Origin: Intrasporangium chromatireducens Q5-1
GTDB lineage: Bacteria; Actinomycetota; Actinomycetes; Actinomycetales; Dermatophilaceae
Length of the DNA: 42,263 nucleotides
Direction of reading: 5' to 3'
Assembly (NCBI RefSeq): GCF_000576575.1
Contig: NZ_AWQS01000014.1
Span: 1 to 42,263, forward strand
Below, piece by piece: positions 36,547 through 42,263 of this stretch; within the stretch, counting starts at the first letter, position 1, and every line of letters starts with the position of its first letter. The translations under genes and the position numbers were made by a program. The notes below the pieces were generated by a model. It was given only the letters and a program-made list of their open reading frames with translations, ran no database searches and had not been told where the DNA came from.

Positions 36547-37062
36547 TGACCGGGCCAGCCGCTCCAGCGCGTCGCCGTCGACCCGGAACGTCGTCCACTC
36601 CTCCTGGGCGACCGCGCCCTGTGACCGGTAGAACTCGATCGACGGGGTGTTCCAGTCGAGCACCCACCACTCGAACCGGGTCCAGCCCCGCTCGAGGCAG
36701 AGCTGGGCGAGGCGGACGAGGAAGGCCTTGCCGATGCCGCGGCCGCGCTGCTCCGGCTCGACGAAGAGGTCCTCGAGCCAGATGCCGTGCCGCCCGGTCC
36801 ACGTGGAGAAGCTGACGAACCAGATCGCCATCCCGACGACCCGGCCGTCCCCCTCCGCGACGTGGGCGTAGGCCGCCGGGCTGCCGTCGCTGGGGAAGAG
36901 CGCCTCGCGGAAGTGCTCGGGGGTCGCGGTCGCCGACTCCGGCTCCCGCTCGTAGGCCGCGAGCTCGCGGACGAGCCGGAGGAGGTCGTCGACGTCGTCG
37001 ATCGTCGCTTCGCGGATGCTGAAGCCGGGGGTGGGGGAGGTCGCCGTCACGGGGCCCATCAT
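36544..37062 (-). CDS. GNAT N-acetyltransferase, spermidine/diamine acetyltransferase-like
   Basis: A 172-residue GNAT-fold acetyl-CoA-dependent transferase. The acetyl-CoA loop is EQRGRGIGKAFL, preceded by the strand IWLEDLFVEP. FEWWVLDWNTPSIEFYRSQGA matches the pattern of eukaryotic-type SAT1/SAT2 (diamine acetyltransferase) proteins, so polyamines or thialysine-like amines are possible substrates. The start is uncertain: two adjacent ATG codons (37062, 37059) and a GTG at 37050 are plausible, and a longer GTG at 37092 runs toward the repeat element. The stop codon forms part of the next gene's promoter. Confidence 0.88.
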   Translation of the reverse strand: MMGPVTATSPTPGFSIREATIDDVDDLLRLVRELAAYEREPESATATPEHFREALFPSDGSPAAYAHVAEGDGRVVGMAIWFVSFSTWTGRHGIWLEDLFVEPEQRGRGIGKAFLVRLAQLCLERGWTRFEWWVLDWNTPSIEFYRSQGAVAQEEWTTFRVDGDALERLARS

Positions 37063-37096
37063 CCCCGGCGCCCGCTGCGCGACGTCGAGCACGTCC

Positions 37097-37155
37097 GTAT
37101 GCCGCTCAGCCCGCTCACGCTCGGCCGGCTCGCTCCCGTTCGCGCTGGCTCGGGC
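37097..37155. repeat. REP-like element between SRPBCC and GNAT genes
   Basis: GTATGCCGCTCAGC (37097-37110) is an exact copy of the dispersed word. The following GC-rich stretch can pair weakly (GCCCG at 37109-37113 with CGGGC at 37151-37155). It lies 19 bp beyond the SRPBCC stop codon on the minus strand. Confidence 0.5.
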
Positions 37156-37173
37156 GCTGGGCGGCGTCGGCCG

Positions 37174-37614
37174 TCAGGTCGGGCGCTCGAGGTCGGCCTT
37201 GAGACCCTGCAGCGTCTCGGTCACGAGGCCGTCGATGACGCGTCGGCGGATGAAGCCGGGCAGCGGCAGGTTGTGGTGGATCGTGAGCTCGAAGTCGACG
37301 ATGCTGGTATCGACTCCCGCGGCCCGCACCAGGTAGCGGCCTTCCTGCCCGGTCTGCAGCCGGCCCTCGAGCAGGCTCCAGTTGAGCCCGTCGGGCGTAT
37401 GGGTGTAGGCCAACGTGTAGCGGTCGGTGCCGACGGCGGTGCTCGCCGCGAACCGCGCCGTTTTCGGCAGGCCCTCGCTCGTCGTCTCGAGCACCTGCGC
37501 CTCCCGGATCGACGGTGACCAGCGCGCCTGCCCGGCCACGTCGCGCACGGCGGCGAGAACCTGCTCCGCTGGCGCGCTGATGGTCAGCTCATGTCGGGCG
37601 GTGTCCGTCGGCAT
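37174..37614 (-). CDS. SRPBCC (START/polyketide cyclase-like) family protein
   Basis: A 146-residue protein with the helix-grip SRPBCC fold pattern typical of small actinobacterial lipid- or ligand-binding proteins (an N-terminal HELTISAPAEQVLAAVRDV, a central AQARWSPSIREA stretch, and a C-terminal amphipathic helix RRRVIDGLVTETLQGLKADLE). It probably binds a hydrophobic ligand; an enzymatic role is possible. AGGAGGGAGCC precedes the ATG at 37614, a strong ribosome-binding site. It overlaps the 3' end of the acyltransferase gene by 26 nt, so the two are in one operon and possibly one lipid pathway. Confidence 0.88.
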   Translation of the reverse strand: MPTDTARHELTISAPAEQVLAAVRDVAGQARWSPSIREAQVLETTSEGLPKTARFAASTAVGTDRYTLAYTHTPDGLNWSLLEGRLQTGQEGRYLVRAAGVDTSIVDFELTIHHNLPLPGFIRRRVIDGLVTETLQGLKADLERPT

Positions 37615-39055
37615 GGCGGCTCCCTCCTCGTGTGCCGGACCGGCCCATCCGGACGAGCCGGTGCAGCTCGTCCTCGAAGGCGGCGACGAGCCGCTCGGGG
37701 TCGGGCACGACCGATGCGTCGCTCAGGAAGCCGACCTGGACGTTGCCGGCGTAGGTGAAGATGCAGATCCCCAGGATCTGGCGCCCGGACCCGGGCACCC
37801 AGCCGAGGACACCGGTCACCGCGGTGCCGGCGAGGTAGCGGACCGAGTCGGGGCCATGGACGTTGGTGGTGACGCCGATGGTCTTGTTCGCGAAGAAGTC
37901 GACGACGTGCCGTCCGAGCTCTGGGGTGAGCCGGCCGATGACGTTGATCAGCCCGTAGGTCAGGACGGGCTCCGGCGACGCCTTGATCCAGTCCATCCGG
38001 CGCTTCGACTCGGCGAGCCGAGCCAGCGGGGCACCGAGGGCGCTGGGGAGGCGGAGGAAGACGAGGGCGAACTCGTTCCCGAGCTCGGGTGGCAGCGGCT
38101 CGTCGGGCGGCCGGACGTTGACCGGCACCATCGTGGTGAGGTCGACGGGGTCGGTGCGGCGCTCGAGCTGGTAGGTGTGCAGGGCGGCGGCGGTCGCGCT
38201 GATGAGTACGTCGTTGAGCGTCGCCCCGGAGAGGCGGCGCACGTCCGTCAGCCCGCGGATCGGCAGGCGCTCGCTCCAGGCGACGCGCTTGGGCGGCCCC
38301 GGCTCTCCCGCGAGGGGGCTGGGCGGGTTCGAGCTGAACAGCAGCACGGCGGCGACCTCGGCGGTGCGCCACGCGAGCCGCGTGGCCTCGGCGAGGCGGT
38401 GGCGCGAGGTGAGGGTCCCGGCCCCGCGCAGGCCGAGTCGACCCAGCCTGACGGGGACCGTCAGCACGGACGTGGCGAGCGACAGCGGCCAGGCCCGCGT
38501 CTGCTCGGGCGGCAGCGACACGTCCACGTCGAGGTCGTCGTCGGCGACCCGGCCGCGGGCGTCCTCGGTCAGGGACAGGAGCACCCGGGCCAGGGCCAGA
38601 CCGTCCGCGAGGGCGTGGTGGCTGCGGCACACCAGGGCCGCGCCGGACCCGTACCCCTCGACGAGGTGCAGCTCCCACAGCGGGTGGGAGCGGTCGAACG
38701 GCAGCGCCAGTCGTTCGTCGATGTAGGACTGCAACGCGCCGTCATCGCCAGGCGGGGGCAGCACCACCCGAGCGACGTGCCGGTCGAGGTCGAAGTCCGC
38801 GTCGTCCGTCCAGGACGGGCCGCCGAGCGGCCCGCGAGGCGGGAGCGGCCGCTGCCGGAAGACCGGGTAACGGGCCACGACGCGGTCGCGCACGAGCCGC
38901 CGGACCTCGTCGAAGTCCGGGACCCCGTCGAGGAAGAGGACCGATGCGACGACCATGAGGTTGTTGGGGCGGTCCATCTGGAGCCACATCGCATCCACCG
39001 GGCCGACCCGTCGGCGCGATGCCCCACCTGCCCCCGGACCCGCTGGCTGCTTCAC
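37589..39055 (-). CDS. Wax ester synthase/diacylglycerol acyltransferase (WS/DGAT) family
   Basis: A 488-residue acyl-CoA-dependent acyltransferase that would form triacylglycerols or wax esters for storage, probably at the inner face of the membrane. The catalytic HHxxxDG is intact (His146, His147, Asp151, Gly152 in CRSHHALADGLA). The N-terminal LQMDRPNNLMVVASVLFLDG and the C-terminal NVRPPDEPLPPELGNEFALVFLRLP and TNVHGP motifs agree with the family. AGGAGG ahead of the GTG at 39055 supports this start. A much longer open frame continues upstream antisense to pcrA but is not coding. It is divergent from pcrA with 108 bp between them. Confidence 0.93.
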   Translation of the reverse strand: MKQPAGPGAGGASRRRVGPVDAMWLQMDRPNNLMVVASVLFLDGVPDFDEVRRLVRDRVVARYPVFRQRPLPPRGPLGGPSWTDDADFDLDRHVARVVLPPPGDDGALQSYIDERLALPFDRSHPLWELHLVEGYGSGAALVCRSHHALADGLALARVLLSLTEDARGRVADDDLDVDVSLPPEQTRAWPLSLATSVLTVPVRLGRLGLRGAGTLTSRHRLAEATRLAWRTAEVAAVLLFSSNPPSPLAGEPGPPKRVAWSERLPIRGLTDVRRLSGATLNDVLISATAAALHTYQLERRTDPVDLTTMVPVNVRPPDEPLPPELGNEFALVFLRLPSALGAPLARLAESKRRMDWIKASPEPVLTYGLINVIGRLTPELGRHVVDFFANKTIGVTTNVHGPDSVRYLAGTAVTGVLGWVPGSGRQILGICIFTYAGNVQVGFLSDASVVPDPERLVAAFEDELHRLVRMGRSGTRGGSRHADGHRPT

Positions 39056-39148
39056 GGTCCCTCCTGACTCCGCCCCAGCCTGCACCCTGCCGCCGAGGAG
39101 AGCCCGGGCCGTTGGTCCCGCCGTGCCGGCGCTGTCCCCGACGGGACG

Positions 39149-39154
39149 TAGGGT
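39149..39154 (+). promoter_or_regulatory. Candidate -10 element of pcrA
   Basis: TAGGGT lies 9 nt before the ATG at 39164, slightly further than the N6/N7 group, so the transcript may carry a leader of one to three bases. The 108-bp divergent gap (39056-39163) presumably also holds the acyltransferase promoter, which I cannot place. Confidence 0.3.
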
Positions 39155-39163
39155 TGGCTCATC

Positions 39164-41635
39164 ATGAGCACGCTGTTCGACGACCTGTTCGGCTCCGACC
39201 CGACCGCCGCGTCCGGCGGCCCCGATGTCACCGAGCGAGGCGTGCCGACCTGGGCCGAGGCGGCCGCACGCGGGCCCGCGGCGGCCGGTGAGCGGCATAC
39301 GGGCGCCATCGACCCCGAGCAGCTGCTCACGGGGCTCAACCCCCAGCAGCGTGAGGCCGTCGTGCACGAGGGCACCCCGCTGCTCATCGTGGCGGGCGCC
39401 GGCTCGGGCAAGACGCGCGTGCTGACCCACCGCATCGCGTGGCTCCTCGGCGAACGGGGAGTGCAGCCGGGCCAGATCCTCGCGATCACGTTCACCAACA
39501 AGGCCGCCGCCGAGATGCGTGAGCGGGTCGCGGCGCTCGTCGGTCCCCGAGCCCGGGCCATGTGGGTCATGACGTTCCACTCGGCGTGCGTGCGCATCCT
39601 GCGGCGCGAGGCGACGAAGGTCGGCATGAAGTCGACCTTCTCCATCTATGACGCGGCGGACAGCCAGCGGCTGATGAGCCTCGTCGTCCGCGACCTCGAC
39701 CTCGACCCGAAGCGCTACCCGCCGCGCACCTTCTCGGCGCTCGTCAGCAACGCGAAGAACGACCTCATCGACGAGGAGTCCTACGCCCAGCAGGTCGCCG
39801 AGGGCGACCACTACCACCGGACCGTCGCCGAGGCCTACACCCAGTACCAGCGCCGGCTGCGCCAGGCCAACGCGCTCGACTTCGACGACATCATCATGAT
39901 GACGGTCAACATCCTGCAGGCCTTCCCCGACGTGGCCGAGTACTACCGGCGCCGGTTCCGGCACATCCTCGTCGACGAGTACCAGGACACCAATCAGGCG
40001 CAGTACCAGCTGATCCGCGAGCTCGTCGGGGAGGTGCGGCACGGCGGCGAGTACACGGTGCCACCGGCCGAACTCTGCGTGGTGGGCGACTCCGACCAGT
40101 CGATCTACGCCTTCCGCGGCGCCACGATCCGCAACATCCTCGAGTTCGAGCAGGACTACCCCGACGCGCGCACCATCCTGCTCGAGCAGAACTACCGCTC
40201 GACGCAGCGCATCCTGCGCGCCGCCAACGCCGTGATCGCCCGCAACGAGGGCCGGCGGGCCAAGAACCTCTGGACCGACTCCGGCGACGGCCCGCTCATC
40301 GTCGGCTACGTCGCCGACAACGAGCACGACGAGGCGGCCTTCATCGCCAAGACCATCGACGACCTCGCCGACGAGGGGGTCCGGCCGGGCGACGTCGCCG
40401 TCTTCTACCGGACCAACGCCCAGAGCCGCGCCGTCGAGGAGGTCCTCGTCCGGGTCGGCCTGCCCTACAAGGTCGTCGGCGGCACCCGGTTCTACGAGCG
40501 CAAGGAGATCAAGGACGCGCTCGCCTACCTCCGCGTCGTCTCCAACCCGACCGACACGGTCAACCTGCGACGCATCCTCAACACCCCCAAGCGCGGCATC
40601 GGTGACCGCGCCGAGGCGTGCGTCGCAGCGCTCGCCGAGCGCGAGCGGATCCCGTTCGTCGCGGCGCTCGGCCGGGCCGAGGACGCGCCGGGCATCGCGA
40701 GCCGGTCGGTGGCCGCGATCAAGGGCTTCACCGACCTGCTCGAGCGGCTCCGTGAGGTCCGCGAGAGCGGCGACGGCATCGCGGTGCTCCTCGAGGCGGT
40801 CCTCGAGCAGAGCGGCTACCTCGCCGAGCTGCGGGCGAGCCATGACCCGCAGGACGAGACCCGGGTCGAAAACCTTGCGGAGCTCGTCGCGGTCGCGCAG
40901 GAGTTCGACGACCGCAAGCTGCGCGAGCGCGAGGAGTCCGGCGGGGAGCTGCTGCCCGGCCAGGAGCCGGAGGACGTCGGTCCGGCGAGCGACCTCGAGG
41001 AGTTCCTCGAGCAGGTCTCGCTCGTCGCGGACGCCGACGAGATCCCCGACGCGCCGGAGGGGGCCGACGGCGAGCCGGCCGAGGACCAGGGGGTCGTCAC
41101 GCTGATGACCCTGCACACGGCCAAGGGCCTCGAGTTCCCGGTCGTCTTCCTGACCGGGCTCGAGGACGGGACGTTCCCCCACATGCGGTCGCTCGGCGAC
41201 CCCACGGAGCTCGAGGAGGAGCGCCGGCTGGCCTACGTCGGCATCACCCGGGCTCGGCAGCGGCTCTTCCTGTCCCGTGCCTCGGTCCGGTCCGCGTGGG
41301 GCGCCCCCCAGTACCACCCGGCCTCGCGCTTCCTCGACGAGATCCCGGGTGATCTCGTCGACTGGCAGCGGCTCGGCACGTCCTTCAGCGGCGCGCGCGG
41401 CTCAGGTCAGCCGGCGGTCGCGACGCTGGCCGCCCGTCCCGGCGTCCGCAGCCCGGGCAAGCGGCCGATCATCGCGCTGCACTCCGGCGACCGCGTCACC
41501 CACGACGCGTTCGGCCTCGGCACGGTCGTACGTGTCGAGGGAGAGGGGGACAAGGCGATGGCGCATGTCGACTTCGGTGCCGACACGGGCACGAAGCGGC
41601 TGTTGCTGCGCTACGCACCGCTCGAGCGGCTCTGA
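39164..41635 (+). CDS. pcrA: ATP-dependent DNA helicase PcrA/UvrD
   Basis: An 823-residue superfamily 1A 3'-5' helicase acting in nucleotide excision repair and removal of protein blocks from DNA. Motif I is GAGSGKT (78-84), motif II DEYQDT (271-276), and motif III SDQSIYAFRGA. Motif IV/V (TLHTAKGLEFPVVFLTGLE) and motif VI (RRLAYVGITRARQRL) are intact. The C-terminal Tudor-like part GDRVTHDAFGLGTVV, which contacts RNA polymerase in PcrA/UvrD, is present. A long non-conserved N-terminal extension (about 45 residues) contains the word AGCGGCATAC at 39291-39300 in frame. The ATG follows TAGGGT by 9 nt. Very secure. Confidence 0.97.
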   Translation: MSTLFDDLFGSDPTAASGGPDVTERGVPTWAEAAARGPAAAGERHTGAIDPEQLLTGLNPQQREAVVHEGTPLLIVAGAGSGKTRVLTHRIAWLLGERGVQPGQILAITFTNKAAAEMRERVAALVGPRARAMWVMTFHSACVRILRREATKVGMKSTFSIYDAADSQRLMSLVVRDLDLDPKRYPPRTFSALVSNAKNDLIDEESYAQQVAEGDHYHRTVAEAYTQYQRRLRQANALDFDDIIMMTVNILQAFPDVAEYYRRRFRHILVDEYQDTNQAQYQLIRELVGEVRHGGEYTVPPAELCVVGDSDQSIYAFRGATIRNILEFEQDYPDARTILLEQNYRSTQRILRAANAVIARNEGRRAKNLWTDSGDGPLIVGYVADNEHDEAAFIAKTIDDLADEGVRPGDVAVFYRTNAQSRAVEEVLVRVGLPYKVVGGTRFYERKEIKDALAYLRVVSNPTDTVNLRRILNTPKRGIGDRAEACVAALAERERIPFVAALGRAEDAPGIASRSVAAIKGFTDLLERLREVRESGDGIAVLLEAVLEQSGYLAELRASHDPQDETRVENLAELVAVAQEFDDRKLREREESGGELLPGQEPEDVGPASDLEEFLEQVSLVADADEIPDAPEGADGEPAEDQGVVTLMTLHTAKGLEFPVVFLTGLEDGTFPHMRSLGDPTELEEERRLAYVGITRARQRLFLSRASVRSAWGAPQYHPASRFLDEIPGDLVDWQRLGTSFSGARGSGQPAVATLAARPGVRSPGKRPIIALHSGDRVTHDAFGLGTVVRVEGEGDKAMAHVDFGADTGTKRLLLRYAPLERL

Positions 41636-41672
41636 GGCACGTCAGGCCGGCCGGTCTGGCCGAGCCCGTGCC
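41636..41672. terminator. Weak hairpin between convergent pcrA and M23 peptidase genes
   Basis: GGCACG (41636-41641) can pair with CGTGCC (41667-41672), with GGCCGGCC words inside. It lies immediately after the pcrA stop and before the convergent peptidase stop, where a two-way terminator would be expected. Low confidence. Confidence 0.3.
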
Positions 41673-41692
41673 GGGCGCGCCGAGCCACGGGG

Positions 41693-42263
41693 TCAGAGCT
41701 GCACGCCCTTCTGGGCGAGCCACGGACGCGGCGACACCGAACCGGCGCCCTGCGGGTGGATCTCGAGGTGCAGGTGCGGCCCGGTCGAGTGGCCGGTGTT
41801 GCCGCTGTAGGACACGACCTGGCCCGGCTCCACCTCGTCGCCGATGCTGACGAGCAGGCGGCTGTTGTGGGCATACCACGACACGGTGCCGTCCCAGTAG
41901 CGGATCTGGACCATGTAGCCGTAGCCCTGGTTGGACCACCCGGAGAAGATGACGGTCCCCGTCGAGAGCGCGTGCACGGGGGTGCCGACTGGGGCGGCGA
42001 GGTCCTGGGCCGGGTGCATGCGGCCCCAGCGCCAGCCGAAGCCGGACGTGAGCGTGTAGTTGGCGATGGGAGAGACCCAGCGCTGCGCCTTCTGCCGGGC
42101 CGCCTCGGCAGCCTTCTTGGCGGCCTGGGCCTTCTTGGCCGCTTCCGCCTGCTCGGCGGCCCGGGCGCGCTCGGCGGCTGCCACGGCGCTGTCGACGTCG
42201 GCGGCCTTCTGGTCCGCCAGGCTCACGACGCTCGCGACGGCGGCCCGGGAGGCGTCCCGCGAG
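41693..42263 (-). CDS. Partial M23 family metallopeptidase (LytM/peptidoglycan hydrolase)
   Basis: A protein of at least 190 residues, open to the window edge, so its N-terminus lies outside. The visible start is an Ala/Glu/Lys-rich coiled coil (AAAERARAAEQAEAAKKAQAA). The C-terminal LytM domain follows, with the zinc ligands HPAQD and HLHLE and the typical GWSNQGYGYMVQIRY and GDEVEPGQVVSYSGNTG segments. Such proteins cleave peptide crosslinks in peptidoglycan outside the membrane or, if inactive, activate amidases; both metal sites look intact. A coiled-coil plus M23 layout suggests a division or cell-separation role (EnvC/RipA-like). An internal GTG at 42226 is not needed as a start. Confidence 0.9.
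   Translation of the reverse strand, partial: SRDASRAAVASVVSLADQKAADVDSAVAAAERARAAEQAEAAKKAQAAKKAAEAARQKAQRWVSPIANYTLTSGFGWRWGRMHPAQDLAAPVGTPVHALSTGTVIFSGWSNQGYGYMVQIRYWDGTVSWYAHNSRLLVSIGDEVEPGQVVSYSGNTGHSTGPHLHLEIHPQGAGSVSPRPWLAQKGVQL

Noticed and set aside
39056-41317. Very long minus-strand open frame extending the WS/DGAT gene upstream, antisense to pcrA
   Set aside because: It is the complement of a highly conserved helicase gene. The AGGAGG-GTG at 39055 and family length give the real acyltransferase start.

Overview
This is a high-GC actinobacterial chromosome segment. The gene families (paired guaB/guaB3, an Mrp antiporter with fused A/B subunits, SURF1 with a DUF3817-type protein, a SigE-family sigma factor, a WS/DGAT-type acyltransferase, PcrA), the heavy use of GTG starts and many apparently leaderless promoters all fit Actinomycetia. 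The overall flavour suggests Micrococcales, perhaps Intrasporangiaceae, but the genus assignment is a guess. I found no rRNA, tRNA, insertion sequence, prophage or CRISPR array. Most of the window is ordinary chromosomal coding sequence; the unusual parts are the repeats and a few protein architectures.

Layout. 1-3.6 kb: the end of a Pro/Thr-rich protein, guaB (IMP dehydrogenase), guaB3 and a cold-shock protein. 3.8-5.5 kb: a GMC oxidoreductase. 5.7-9.2 kb (minus): a heterodimeric ABC exporter whose two halves have complementary degenerate ATP sites. 9.2-15.5 kb (minus): a six-gene Mrp/Mnh cation/proton antiporter operon with 1-4 nt gene overlaps. 15.6-17.5 kb: a lipoprotein, SURF1 and a DUF3817-type membrane protein. 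17.51-18.59 kb: a roughly 1.1-kb tandem array of about 163-bp units built from nested palindromes. 18.6-21.5 kb: guaA, a PAP2 phosphatase and a secreted protein. 21.7-27.0 kb: an asparagine synthetase fused to an F420-ligase (CofE)-like domain, then a phosphoketolase. 27.0-31.6 kb: a flippase-like membrane protein, a LmbE/PIG-L deacetylase, a GT4 glycosyltransferase, a NUDIX protein and two small membrane proteins. 31.7-33.5 kb (minus): an ECF-type sigma factor coupled to a membrane-anchored, propeller-like partner. 33.6-37.1 kb (minus): amidohydrolase, pterin dehydratase, quinone oxidoreductase and a GNAT enzyme. 37.2-39.1 kb (minus): a WS/DGAT-like acyltransferase and an SRPBCC protein. 39.2-42.3 kb: PcrA helicase and a partial M23 peptidase.

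Working relationships. guaB, guaB3 and guaA put IMP-to-GMP synthesis in one 20-kb neighbourhood. Flippase, deacetylase and glycosyltransferase look like an envelope glycolipid or glycoconjugate set. SURF1 suggests cytochrome c oxidase assembly, and the Mrp operon suggests sodium/pH homeostasis.

Most notable signals. (1) The palindromic array, its 18-nt module re-used in frame inside the glycosyltransferase, and a 14-bp word, GTATGCCGCT(C/G)AGC, scattered across the window as solo hairpins and even inside genes. Together these look like a REP/MITE-like repeat family. (2) The AsnB-CofE-like fusion. (3) A recurring TANNNT-N6/7-start-codon arrangement at about ten genes, which predicts leaderless transcripts and fixes several start codons. 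(4) The degenerate ABC pair.
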